Assembly (NCBI RefSeq): GCF_007565055.1
Contig: NC_044557.1
Span: 140,434,493 to 140,498,492, forward strand
Origin: Rhinopithecus roxellana
Lineage: Eukaryota > Chordata > Mammalia > Primates > Cercopithecidae
DNA length: 64,000 nt
Reading direction: 5' to 3'
Below, one piece after another: positions 1 to 11,200 of this stretch (its first letter is position 1; each line of letters begins with the position of its first letter). The notes under the pieces were generated by a model, which was not told where the DNA came from, made no database searches, and was given only the letters and a program-made list of their open reading frames with translations. The position numbers and the translations under genes were made by a program.

Positions 1-165
1 TGTTTCCAACAGATAGAAATGATAAACACTCAAAGAGAAAGATATACTGAATACCCTGGTTTGATCATTACACATTGTATGTTTGTAGCAAAATATCACG
101 TATACCCCATATTTATGTACAAATATTATGTGTCAATTAAAAAGTTTAAATAAAAATATATAAAT
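1..165 (+). mobile_element. Old LINE-1 (L1M-type) 3' end
   Basis: The sequence matches the recalled 3' end of mammalian-wide L1M elements: a 'gtttgatcattacacattgta' type block, then 'caaaatatcacgtataccccat', then 'tgtgtcaattaaaaagttta' running into an A-rich tail near position 165. The element starts before the window, so only its 3' end is seen. It is diverged and has no coding capacity. Subfamily not determined. Confidence 0.7.
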
Positions 166-745
166 TGCTTCTACAGAGCCTAATAGGCATATACTTTCCA
201 AATCTATATTATAGGTCTACTTTTCTAATGAGTTGTAAGAAGGCATCTCTTTGTGAGACCAGACTTCTTCATCGACACTTGTTTAGGTACATTATCCTCT
301 CAATATCCAAGTTTGTGTTCTGCTGAATAACAAGTAATCTTGGAATATAGCACCAATTTTTATTTCCTTCAATACTGGGGGAAGGGATGACCACCAAGAA
401 ATATTATTGCTGTGTAGCATTCTTCCATATCCTGAACATTCTGACGTGCAAACTTTTCAAGTACAGTTGTACATGACTAGCAAATGTTTTAGAAATTGCC
501 ATTTATTATTTAACAAATATTCATTAGCTATAAATACAATTTACCACAAATTACTATATGGTTCAGGACAAAAATGTAAGATTTGAAGTCATGTTGGGCA
601 GATTTTTGAATTAAGGCTTCACCACCTCCACCTGTGAGCAGGTATTTTATGTCTTCCAGCTTGCTCCTTCATCTGGAAAATACTTCTCAGTGTCTGACCC
701 TCAGTAGACACTCACTAAATAAAGCTTTCCTTTTTTTTTTCTTTT
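166..745. other. Unassigned low-copy sequence
   Basis: AT-rich DNA between the L1 3' end and the first Alu. I see no recognisable repeat, gene or RNA. A short T-rich run (731-740) lies just before the Alu target site. Confidence 0.5.
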
Positions 746-755
746 AAAAACTCTT

Positions 756-1071
756 TAGCCAGTAGTGGTGGCTCACGCCTGTAATGCCAGCACTTTGGGA
801 GGCAGAGGCAGAGGGATCACAAGGTCAAGAGATCGAGACCATTCCTGGCCAACATGATGAAACCCCATCTCTATTAAAAATATAAAACTTAGCTGGGCTT
901 GGTAGCACATGCCTGTACTCCTAGCTACTCGGGAGACTGAGGCAGGAGAATCGCTCGAACCCAGGAGGCAGAGGTTACAGTGAGCTGAGATCATGCCACT
1001 GCACTCCAGCCTGGGCGACAGAGCAAGAGGCTGTCTCAAAAAAAAGAAAGAAAAGAAAGAAAGAAAAAAAA
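756..1071 (+). mobile_element. AluS (Sc-like), full length
   Basis: Dimeric Alu with a left arm ('ggctcacgcctgtaatg'), a middle A-rich linker near 870-890, a right arm ending in 'ctgcactccagcctgggcgac', and an impure A/G tail. It is flanked by the direct repeat aaaaactctt (746-755 and 1072-1081), a clear target-site duplication. The 'gatcacaaggtcaagag' region suggests the Sc branch. A 105-codon antisense frame in it is a product of Alu sequence and not a gene. Confidence 0.92.
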
Positions 1072-1081
1072 AAAAACTCTT

Positions 1082-2635
1082 CATAGACACTAGAGGTAAG
1101 GCACATTTTTAGTCCGTATCCATCCATTTCTCTCTCCTACTGACTCTGTAGTTGTCATTTGTGGTTTTTTGATTTCTCATGCAGATGGACACATTTGTGG
1201 ATGGGTGGTTGTGTGGACACTCTGGATGGAGATGGAACTCTTCCATGTGCCCGAGGGAGCACCTTCACTTTACACTGCACGTGCTCTAGCAGGATGGAGT
1301 TTATTAACGTATAGTGTGGATTGATGGCATTATTTCTTTAGGAATTAGAAAATGTCATCAGAGGCAAAGTTATTCAATTAAAGAAAACGTATCTGCCTAT
1401 ATATTAGACTAAATGTTAGGAATATATAAAGTATTTGGTAAAATCAATTCCGTCTATAAAAAGAAAGGGGATTAAATCTGTTTGAGGGGATAGCTGATAT
1501 TATATTTATCAAGAGATAAATTTAAGATACAGTAAGACATTACTAAGATATATGTATATATCTTTGACTTATTAGTTTGCGTTATATAAAATTTCAGATT
1601 TCTAACAATCATGATTGAATATATTGGCAAATTTCTGGTGTAAACTAATATGTCATAGTTCTGGTGATAGTCTTTCTTGGAAAAAGACATTTCAATTATG
1701 TGAAAACCTTTGAAAAGAATAAATCTCAAAAGTAATTATTTGCTCACTAAAATGTGGGTTACAGTCCATAATTTGATAGTTCAGAATGGGTTCTATTTCC
1801 CTGGGCAAATGAGACAGCATCAAGAGTATCTTTTGTGTTCCTTATCCACCCATTTTATTTCCTTAGAATAAGTCTAATCATTTAACTTCCAAAATGGAAT
1901 GCTTTTGAGAGTAAAAGAATAACTGTTAGTTGTCAACGTGGATTTAAAATTCTAAACTGGAACTCTACAGAGCAAAGCTTGTTCATGATAATTCTCCTTA
2001 CCATTAACTCAGGAGCTTCTCTACAGTGCCTTGTTTCTAAAATACTGGAACAAACGTGTGTTGATTCTAATTTTATCACACTGGATTAACACAGGATCCA
2101 ACTGATTCACCCAAGGATCATTTCTGTTTTTATGGAATGATCCAGTTTGCCTAGATCTGAAGTCTCATTCCTTCATATGACATATTTGTTTTTGCCCTCA
2201 CTGATGGTTCAACAACAGAAATGTGATTGTCAGAATTAACTTTAATTAAATATTAAAACAAGTAACATCTATTTCTTGCTGTTTCTACTTCAATATTGTT
2301 ATTTTTATAATAAAATCTATTTTAAAATAGTGTACTCACTTAAATACAGCAGTTGCATCTTCCTGTATCAGTAAATCATCAGCAATTTTTAAATGTATCA
2401 GAAATACTAAAGCCAAAAAAAAAACATAGAGTAAATATAAATTATTTGTTCAACGAATTTAACAATTTGCATTTCATGTTATTTTCATCATCTATATTGA
2501 ATTCTTACTCCATAATGTTCTTTTCTGTCTACCTATTCTCACCACTTTATAGTCAGTTTCCTGTATTGTTTCTGTCTCATTTCCCTAATTTTTAAATATT
2601 GGGAGGCCTCAGAAATTAACCTTCAAAAATCTTTC
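1082..2635. other. Unassigned low-copy sequence
   Basis: About 1.5 kb of AT-rich DNA. I recognise no repeat consensus, RNA gene or spliced coding pattern. Open frames here (for example 1472-1729 minus and 2353-2595 plus) are short, low-complexity and without a recognisable domain. Confidence 0.5.
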
Positions 2636-2639
2636 TTTT

Positions 2640-2960
2640 TTTTTTTCTCCACACTAAGTCCCTGCAGGATCTAATACATTTTCATAGCTTCATGTACCAC
2701 CTAATGACAACTTCCTGGACTCCAGAATCATATGTCCATCTGCCTCTATGATACATCCACTTGGAATTGACATCTTGAAATTTTTAGGTTCCAACTGAGT
2801 CACTGCTATTAAATCTCCCCGTCCCAGTTGAAGATTTATCCTGACACAGATTTATCCTTCCTAGTGGTGGTTACCGCTGGTCTACACTGCTCAGGCTAAA
2901 ATCCATGCTGTTTGATTTCTCTCTTTCTTTCATACTCTGTTTCCAGTGTATTAGAAAATT
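2640..2960 (+). repeat. Probable L2 fragment (weak)
   Basis: The block 'ctggactccagaatcatatg' followed by 'tccacttggaattgacatct' resembles the L2 reverse-transcriptase region near its 3' half, which reads similarly in consensus. It is heavily diverged, and the edges are approximate. Confidence 0.45.
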
Positions 2961-2989
2961 CTATTTACTCCAACTTTAAAATGCATCCA

Positions 2990-3195
2990 CAGCACTGTTC
3001 AAAATAGTCAAAAGGTAGAAACAATATGTTGTCCATTAACTGATGAAAAGATAAATAGCATGTCTTGTATCCAAACAATGGAATATCATTCTGTCATTAA
3101 AAGGAATTAATTACTGATATATGCTTCAACATGGATGAACCTAGAAACATTATTCTAAGTAAAGGAAGCCAGTCACAAAGGCCACATATTTTATA
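2990..3195 (+). mobile_element. L1M (L1ME-type) 3' region, part 1
   Basis: This is old L1 sequence near the end of ORF2 and the start of the 3' UTR. It includes 'gaatatcattctgtcattaa', 'gcttcaacatggatgaacct' and 'ccagtcacaaaggccacata'. It stops abruptly near 3195 and resumes after 3555, because an LTR sits inside it. Confidence 0.75.
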
Positions 3196-3554
3196 GTTGG
3201 ATTAAATTAGTAGAAAGCCATTGACCTGAGACTGTCCCATACTTTGAGTCTCCAAGGAACACTCCAAAATTTATCTTGGGAATATACACATTTTTGTAAA
3301 AAACAGTCAAAAGTCAGCCAAAGACAAATAGCTGGTCATAGACCATGCCCAAATAAGGCAAACGCCTAGCTGTAGCCAATCGGATGATTCCATTAGTTTG
3401 CCTTTGCATTTGGCCTATAAAAGCTTGTTGCTCATGCTGCTGGGTGGAGCTCTCTGAACCTCTCCTAGTTCTGAGTGCTGTCTGATTCATGAATTGTTCA
3501 TTGTTCAAATAAACACTTTTGAATATAATTTGTCTAAAGTTTTTCTTTTAGCTG
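3196..3554 (+). mobile_element. Solo ERV LTR inserted in an L1
   Basis: A roughly 360-bp block interrupts the L1 3' region. It carries LTR landmarks in order: a CCAAT-like 'agccaatcgg' (3376-3385), a TATA box tataaaag (3416-3423), a polyadenylation signal aataaa (3508-3513), and a T-rich end ('taaagtttttcttttag'). A tata direct repeat (3192-3195 and 3555-3558) may be the 4-bp target duplication that class I ERVs make, but exact ends are uncertain. No internal viral region is present. I do not name the family. Confidence 0.65.
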
Positions 3555-3800
3555 TATAATTCCATTTATATGAAGTGTGCAGAATAGGGAAATTCAGAGA
3601 GGCAGACAGCAGATTAGTGGTGCCAGGGGAAGGAGAGGAGGAGGGTATGGGAAATTACTGCTTAAAGGGTACGGGGTTTTCTTTTGGAACGTGTAAAGTG
3701 TCTTGGAATTAGACAGAGATGAATGTACTGAATGTCACTAAATGTCACATTTTAGAATGATTTGTTATGTGGATTTTACCTCAATAAACAAAAACAAAAA
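3555..3800 (+). mobile_element. L1M (L1ME-type) 3' end, part 2
   Basis: Continues the L1 broken at 3195: 'attccatttatatgaagtg', 'gcagattagtggtgccaggg', 'gtacggggttttcttttgg', then 'acctcaataaacaaaaac' as the degenerate 3' end. The continuity of the consensus across 3195/3555 shows that the LTR inserted later. Confidence 0.75.
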
Positions 3801-4560
3801 ATGTGTGTCCAGAAATAAATCACTTCTTATTACTACCAACTGTAATCACCCAATGGGTTCTTCTTTCTTGCTGCAGAAATAAAACTAATTTGTAAGACTG
3901 TGATATTGCAGTAGAGAAAGAGTTTAATGACTGCAGAGCTAGCCAAGTAGAAGGATTAGAGTTATTACTAAAATCAGTCTCCTTGTGAACTCAGAAGCTA
4001 GAGTTTTATTATAATTTTGTGGGCAGAGAGCTAGGAAATGGGTTCTAGTGATCAGTTGGGATGAAATCATAGGAACATGGAAAAGAGTCACTGTGCATTG
4101 TCTGCCTATGGGTGGAGGCCACAGGACTGGTTGAGTTATGAGTCATGTGTCCAGGTGCGGTGGTCAACTGTCAGAATATAAAAGTCTGAAACAGCACACC
4201 TACATCTTAGCAGAACTCAAGCCCCTTCCATAATCCTACTCTCATGGCTTTTCATTTGTCATACAAAGGTGGTTTTGTTCCAAGCAAAAAGGGCATTAGT
4301 TTAAGGAAGGGACTATTATTCTTGCTTCAAATTTAAAATCTAAATTCTTTCCATCGTTATCTTGGTCTACATCCTGGAATATGCAAGAACAGCCAGCCTA
4401 TGAGGCTAGATGTAACGTAGAGCCAGCCACGCGAGATTCCTCATACCATTGTAATCTTTGCAAAGGTGGCTACAAACCCAGGACCCTGGTTCAAGATACT
4501 CTCTTCTCTCCACTAAGTTATAGTGATAACTTTCTAACTTATTTCTTAGTAAGAATGATA
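3801..4560. other. Unassigned low-copy sequence
   Basis: No recognisable repeat or gene. A 61-codon open frame at 4381-4566 has no recognisable motif and no neighbouring exon-like signals that I can support. Confidence 0.45.
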
Positions 4561-4569
4561 CTATAAAAT

Positions 4570-5060
4570 TATGGGATCATTTCACTCTTAAGTTCAAAAC
4601 TTTCCAGTAGCTTTTGTACCTTTCAGAATGAATATCAACATCTTTATGTGACTATCAAGACCCAGGAAGATCAGCCTCTCCGTTGTTTCACTGACCTCTG
4701 ATATCTTGTCTTATTTCCTCTCCTCCAGCCAGAAAGGTTGACCACCTTTCGACTCTGTGAAATGAGACAAGAAACCATCTCAGGGTCTTTGCAGTTGCTG
4801 TTTCCACTGCCTAGAATTCTTGCTCTGCTCAGATATATTCATTTTTAATCCATAGCTTCCTTCTGAAATAATCTTTTCAGTAAGGCTACTCCAGGGAGAA
4901 TCAAAACCCCTGTTCTCCTGCCCACACAACCGTTTCCCTGTTTGACTTTATCTCTCAACATTTGTCAATAATGTGTTACAAATTTTTATGTATTTATCTT
5001 ATTGCTTATACCCCTTTCTCTAAAATAATGCTCCATGCTTTTTTAAAAACCACAGATTTT
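4570..5060 (+). repeat. L2 LINE 3' region
   Basis: This is a diverged L2 in sense orientation. The collinear blocks are 'aaaactttccagtagctttt' (consensus: end of ORF2), 'tctcagggtctttgcagttgctgtttcc' type sequence near 4775-4805, 'ctgcctagaattcttgctct', and the serine/threonine-rich tail of the 3' UTR. No intact reading frame. Confidence 0.7.
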
Positions 5061-5064
5061 TACC

Positions 5065-7700
5065 TCTTTTTATCTCTGATGTAAACACTACCTACCACAC
5101 TGATAGACATCCAGGTGTCATTCAAAAATGGATAAATATATGAGGCCTTTAAAATATATTGCAATACTGAGCAAAATTAAAGAGGTCAGACTTACTGATT
5201 ATTAAATTTAACAAAAAATTACTTTTACTGTTAAGTTTTAAATGCTGGTTTTGTAAATTCTGCTGTAAATCATATTAGAAGATATTCTAAAGTCTCTTAT
5301 ACATACAGCTAATTCATTCTGTGCCTCACAATCCTGTTTTCATAGCAGTGTCAGCAGAAAAGAACTGATTGCTATAGATTTTGTTGAACCTCATTTCCAA
5401 TTTCTGATTAAATTGCTTTTATTGAACTTAATTGTAATGCAAATATGAACTAGCTGAGAACAATAACATGGTCAAACTTGAACAAAAAGTGTTCACAAGA
5501 CCATGCTAAAATGTAAATTGTATGGACTCAAAGTATGTGCATTAAGATAAGCATTAGATCAAAAAACCACTGTTATAACATTTTCTAAATTCAAGGTTGA
5601 TTTAATGCAACTCCAAAGCAGACTATGGTGGATGTTTATATAGGAAAATTGATTTTAATTAAGAGTTTAAATGATCTCAGGATAAACAGTATGTGTTCTG
5701 GACCTTTTGAGTTGGAAGAAAGGGTTTTGAATCTCGTTTTATCCCAGATAAGGAACAATCCATATTTTCAGCTTTCTAAATTATTGCACACATTTTATAA
5801 AGGACCAGTCATAGAAACCCTAATTATATAAGCATGAAATATGGCTATGTCTTTGACTATTAAAAATTTTATTTAAAATATGCAAAGACTACTACTAGTC
5901 GTAATGCCATAAGCAGTGCACAGGCATCTTATAATACTGCAGGACAGGTAGACTGACTGATTGAGGTCCACAAGTAAGTCTCATTTGTATCATATTTGTA
6001 AACTACTATGTCATCAAATCCTATATTGGACTAGCCTGTGTTTAAAAAAAATCTGATGTTATACCTTCCCTCTGAGGGCCGTGGTACTCATATAAAAGCT
6101 TAGGAAAAGAGAAACAAAGAACTCAGACCATCTACAGACTGAGTAATTGAAAGAAAAGGCTGGTGGTGTGCTCTGTTGACAGTGCTTGTCTGGGATTCCC
6201 TCAGCTGCCTTTCAGTGACCACATTTCAGTGACAGGACTATACATGTGCCATTGTGTCTCCAATAAAGCTAATTATTAGCCTGCAGAGCACCATGACAAA
6301 TACAATAGATTTGAGGTTTCAATGAAACTACAGCTAAAGGGTTTAGTTGTTTAAAACACACATTGTACATGTTCTCTAGTCAATGTATTAAAAGTTGGAG
6401 ATATAATTTTTCATTCAACATTAGTTTACACTTATCCAAATGTAATTTTCTCAGCAATTTAGTAGTGCCTTATGGAATTGGCCATGTAATGTGTTATGCA
6501 TGAGGAGCTGACACTCTGTTATAAAATCCATATTCTCTATTTTGTATAAGAAATGAACATTTATTTGCGGTTAAGGGACTGACGCAGAAAAAGCAGCCAG
6601 GCCAATAATCAAAATACAGACATTTCTTTATCAATTATTTGAGGGTGTTGCAACATGCAAATGAAGCAGCCACATAAAAACATATTTATTTGTCACACTA
6701 TCAGATTTTTTCTTTCTTAGGGCTCATCACTGTTTGTCAAAAATGTGTTTAACAAAAAAGATGTGTTTAACAACAGCAACAAACTGTGTTAAAGAAAAGC
6801 TATATCTTCCTCTTTGTTCCACTTGAGGCTTTGATCTTTTCAGAGTTCAAAAGCAAAACGAAGTTGACTGTCAAAATTGAATGAAATGTGCTCAAATACT
6901 GAGGAAGTCATAAAAAAAAAAATTGGTTGCAGACTTCCTGTGGTTGGAATGGCTTTGAAAAACGTTGAAGGCAATTGATGTTATATTTATTACAGCAATA
7001 TTCTGCTCAAAATTTACATAGTTCTTTGTCCATTCTACACTAAAACTTAAATTACACAACTGAGAATGAAGGCTTGTTTGGGATGCACCTAACACAAAAA
7101 CGGTAATAGGTGTCATCTCTCGGATTGGCTATACTCTATTGATAGGTAATGGCATTTTGGTGTGCCAATTCCTGAGAGTTTTGAAGTTAAATCTGAACTC
7201 AGGAGGAAAGAGGGTCCTAATCCACTGATCATGCCTACCAAGGGCAGAATATAGAAGCAAACTTCTAGTTCTAATGTTGGCAGTCCAAGGCAGCCATGCA
7301 CTTAAGTGTACTGTCCCCTGTGTAAATAGTCAATGCTCAAGAAAGTTTTTTTTCTTCCAATTTCTTCCACCGGGAAAAGAATTAATTTAAGAGACAACTC
7401 CTCTCCTAGGTGGTATTGAGAGAGTAAACACATTCAAAGTATTGTTTTGAAATAGTCACTCTAACATGTCTCTAATTTTCTGAAGTCCTACATTTGTCCC
7501 ATATATTTACTCTATTATTTGCCTTCAACATGTATAGGACTCATATTTATTAAATTGTTCATGTATTCTCCCAGGGCAATTAATTTCAGAATGTGGCCAC
7601 AATGCAATATTCCTTCCTACTTACCAAACTTTTGTGGTAACTGAAATGTAGAAAAAGAACTCTTAAACTAAAGACATATAAAGATACATTTTAATTATTA
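5065..7700. other. Unassigned low-copy sequence
   Basis: About 2.6 kb of AT-rich DNA with no repeat family that I recognise and no convincing coding frame. The open frames at 5625-5831 plus and 6892-7301 minus are short and have no known domain. A small direct repeat, 'atgtgtttaacaa', occurs twice near 6745-6775. Confidence 0.45.
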
Positions 7701-7704
7701 TGAT

Positions 7705-7885
7705 GCAGAATAATATAGTGGTTATCAGTATTTAAGAGTATTTAATAGCCAAAAAGTTACAATCTTCAGTTTCTTTATCCATGAAATGGACATAATATCA
7801 CAGGTGATAGGATTGTTACATATATTAAGTAAAATTACTAAGCAATTTGCACATACCTGGTACAAAGTGAATTCTTAAATATTAT
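7705..7885 (+). repeat. MIR SINE, sense
   Basis: Diverged MIR with the core order intact: 'cagtttctttatccatgaaatggacataat' type block, then 'aggattgttacatatattaa', then 'tacctggtacaaagtgaattc' type 3' end. Ancient tRNA-derived SINE, no function implied. Confidence 0.7.
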
Positions 7886-8009
7886 ATTTTTTAATCAAAA
7901 AGTAAATTAGTTGAAACTATTTGCACCGTCTGAGAATACAAATCAAGTTACCTAACCCATATATACCACTCTCTCACTAGCATTTTTTTGTTTGTTTGTT
8001 TCTAGATGA

Positions 8010-8480
8010 CTCCTGCTAGAACATGGTATTACTGGCCTTCCAAGTCCATGCTACAAGTTCCTCAGGACTCATCACATCTCCTGCCCCATAAAATCTTCCA
8101 GCATTCTCCTCCTGCCTGGACTCTCTCCACTCTGCTGTTTCTGGAACTGTCTTCCCAACAAATTTGATACATTTTCAAAAACTTGACTGCCTTGAGGAAT
8201 TCATAGTCTAAGAAACACATACTTCTTGTCTAGCCTACTTCCTACCCAAGGCACACAAGATGCCAAGACCTTCTCAGTAAAGTGAAGGATAAATTAATTA
8301 TATTTTGCTGGTAACCACCATTTTTGGCTTTTGTCGCCCTCCCCTGACTATAGTCTTGTTTCCCCTCCTTATATGCCTCTTCTCTAATGTCATGCTCCTA
8401 CATTCATCTAAATCTATTACAACTCTATGTTATAGTGTAGTCATTTGATTCTCCTCTCTTTCCCCACAACCACTGAGTTT
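8010..8480. repeat. Possible L2/L3-like remnant (weak)
   Basis: Pyrimidine-rich sequence with a faint L2-like block ('catcacatctcctgccccat', 'ctctccactctgctgtttct'). Too diverged for a firm family call. The stretch contains no gene that I can see. Confidence 0.3.
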
Positions 8481-8614
8481 ATGAAGTAAAGTATATGGGG
8501 TAGCAGGAGTTATGATTAGTATCTGCTGGGAGGGGAGTAGTAATTTCTTCTAGAGATCTCTGAAGACACAATCTATTCAAGTATTTCTTGTATCTTTTCA
8601 TTTTAAAGCTGAAT

Positions 8615-9011
8615 TACATTTTGGTTTAGATTTGTTCCCACCCAAATCTCATCTTGAATTGTAGTTCCCACAATCTCCATGTGTCACGGGAGGGACCTGG
8701 CACAAAGTGATTGGATCATGGGGTCAATTTCCCCCATACTGTTTTCATGATAGTGAGTTCTCACAAGATCTAGTGGCTTTATAAAAGGCTTCCACCTTCA
8801 CTTGGCACTCATTCTCTCTCATGCCACACTGTGAAGAGGTGCCTTCTGCCATGATTGTAAATTTCCTGAGACCTCCCAAGCCATGTGAAACTGTGAGTCA
8901 ATTAACCATGAGTCACAGTCACTCTTTTCTTTATAAATCACCCAGTCTTGGGTATTTCTTCACAGCAGTGTGGGGTACTTCTTCGTAGCAGTGTGAGAAT
9001 GGATTAATACA
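8615..9011 (+). mobile_element. MaLR LTR, MSTA-type
   Basis: Near full-length LTR. The blocks are collinear with the MSTA/THE1 consensus: 'cacccaaatctcatcttgaa', 'gggagggacctgg', 'ggatcatggggtca', 'gatagtgagttctcacaag', 'gccatgattgtaaatttcct', 'gtgagtcaattaacc', 'aaatcacccagtcttgggta', and the terminal 'ggattaataca'. Near the 3' end a 23-bp segment is tandemly duplicated (8951-8973 and 8974-8996). No internal sequence follows, so this is a solo LTR. Confidence 0.88.
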
Positions 9012-10118
9012 CATCTTACAGGTATTTGTATTTTCATTGCTCACTTACCTCATATAAGATTAGAATGGATCTAACTCTGTTCCTTAGGGTAGAGTTTCTC
9101 AAAGTACAGAGAATCAGTTTTTCCCCTTACCTATTATACACCAATATTTTATTAAAATCAAAAAATAAATAATTGAAAGAATAAAATAAAAACAGATATA
9201 CAAAGTAATAGCTGCAAACTTTTTTAAAACAATACAGGAAAAAGAAAATGACAAAATCTGTACAAGGTATAATTTTTACTATCTCATCGGTAGCTAGTTA
9301 CCATAGTTTATCCTATAAAGCTATAGCTACATTTCAATTGTCTTGTCTGAAATAAATTGGTTCTGGAATTTTAATACTTTTGGGTTACAGTTGACAAACC
9401 AGCTTTAAGACATTATGTGCCATGACAGTGTGCTACTCACTCCAACATCAACTGGCCTTGTGGGGTCTACAATATACAAATTGGTCCAGCAAATCCAATG
9501 AAGTAAATAGTTTTCCTCAGTTTCTGCACTTATTTCATCAGGGACCAGTGACAAACTTTACATAATACACATCACTGTCTGTATATTCATTTTATATAGC
9601 GCTACTGAATAGCTCTTGTTTTTGTTTTTTGGTTTTTTTGTTTTTTTGGTTTGTTTGTTTTTGTTTGTTTGTTTGGGTTTTTTTAATAGCTTTTAGCAGG
9701 GCCAAATTTTATGATCAGGCCTTGATTTTTTAGATCTAAGTCTGGAACCAGGACTCCAAGTTACTTAAATTTTACGCTTACTAAATTTGGCAAATTCACC
9801 TCTGCAGTGCCAATAATCCCTCTCCAAAATGAAGAGTACTGAGGAAAATACAGGAAAAATTTATCAAATTATGTGTTTTTTTGGTAGTATATCCTAAAAC
9901 ACTATGTTAAATCAAAACAATAAATTATCCTAAATAACTAAAAATGCACAAAATAACTCAAGAAATTTGATTAAAAACAGCCCAGTTTTATTTTTTAAAT
10001 ACTATAAGATGCAATTCTTTTAAGAACTGGAAGTTCAAAAAGAAATTTTTAAGTATTGGAAGTTCAAAAAGTTTAAACTTTTACATTTCAAGGTTAAAGA
10101 GAAAGATAAACTATCAAT
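9012..10118. other. Unassigned low-copy sequence with a T/G tract
   Basis: AT-rich DNA with no recognised gene or repeat family. It holds one low-complexity T/G tract (listed separately) and, at 10028-10042 and 10057-10071, a 15-bp direct repeat 'tggaagttcaaaaag'. Confidence 0.45.
9617..9687. repeat. T-rich (TTTG)n low-complexity tract
   Basis: A run of T and G only, with irregular TTTG/TTTTG units and two pure T heptamers. It has no A/T-tail element attached, so it is read as a simple repeat. Confidence 0.85.
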
Positions 10119-10427
10119 GGCCGGGCACAGTGGCTCACACCTATAATCCCAGCAATTTGGGAGGCTTAGGTGGGTGGATCACCTGAGGTCAGGAGTTCAA
10201 GACCAGCTTGGCCAACATGGTGAAACCCCATTTCCACAAAAAATATGAAAAATTAGCTTGGCATGGTGGTGGGTACCTGTAATCCCAGCTACTCAGGAGG
10301 CTGAGGCACAAGAATCACTTGAACCCAGGAGGCAGAGGTTGCAGTGAGCTGAGATCACACCATTGCACTCCAGCCTGGGCACCAAGAGTGAAACTCCATT
10401 TCAAAAAAAGAAAAAGAAAAAAAAAAG
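10119..10427 (+). mobile_element. AluS, full length
   Basis: Begins with the consensus 5' end 'ggccgggcacagtggctcac' and runs through both arms to 'gcactccagcctgggcacc' and an A/G tail. 'ggatcacctgaggtcagg' is the AluSx-type state. The flanks show only an imperfect target duplication (about aactatcaa before and aactaacaa after). Confidence 0.92.
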
Positions 10428-10630
10428 AACTAACAACATATCTGTTTATGCATGAAATTGTAAGTAAAAACATAAAGCAGAGAAGTATGAGATTCATAGA
10501 GACTATAATCAGACAAAAATATAAGGAAATCAGTAATTGAAATAAATGTATTCTATAAGGCCCCAAACCACAAAGTAAAAGATAACCACTAGAGAATAAC
10601 AGCATGTTATTTCTAAAAAGGCAAAGATAC

Positions 10631-10768
10631 AGGTTGGGCATGGTGGCTCACATCTACAGTCCAAGCACTTTGAAAGGCTGAGGTGGGAGGATGGCTTGAG
10701 CTCAGGAGTTCCACATGATCCTAGACAACATAATGAGACCCCATCTCTACACAAAATAAAAAATCATC
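10631..10768 (+). mobile_element. Free left Alu monomer (FLAM) or truncated AluJ
   Basis: Only the left arm is present: 'aggttgggcatggtggctca' through 'gaccccatctctacacaaaa' and a short A-rich end. There is no right arm. Divergence is higher than in the neighbouring AluS. It lies 200 bp from the 10119 Alu. Confidence 0.8.
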
Positions 10769-10859
10769 TACATGTACTCTTTTGCTATACAAATGTCATT
10801 CTACAATGGTTGCTGTGATTTCATTTTCAATATCTACCCATGGCAGCCTGAAATCTCCT

Positions 10860-11200
10860 TACAGTGAATGGTTTAGGGAAGGTCGAATGACTTAGTTCCA
10901 CTTAACAGGAAGTGAGGAGGGTTTGCTATAAAAGAATTCCTCAGAAACATTCCTTGCCTATGAGACACAAATAACTGACCTCTATTGTTTCCAGGACATT
11001 GGCATTGCTGTATACAATGTCTGGAACTGCTACATCTTAATTTCCACCAACCTGGCATTGAAGCTGACCAATGAAAGTAAAACTAAGAGAATTATGACAA
11101 CCAGAAGAGCCAGAGAGCTGATGTACTGTACCTGGAGTCTCCCCTATCTTTAGACTTCTTGTAGAAGGACGTAATAAATTTTCTTATCATTAAGCATATT
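10860..11200 (+). repeat. Probable ancient LTR-like interspersed repeat
   Basis: The segment has a medium-reiteration look: 'tgtctggaactgctacatct', 'caaccagaagagccagagag', 'tttagacttcttgtagaagg', ending in 'aataaa' (11171-11176), as in old mammalian LTRs. I recall a similar repeat but cannot assign the family. Confidence 0.4.
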
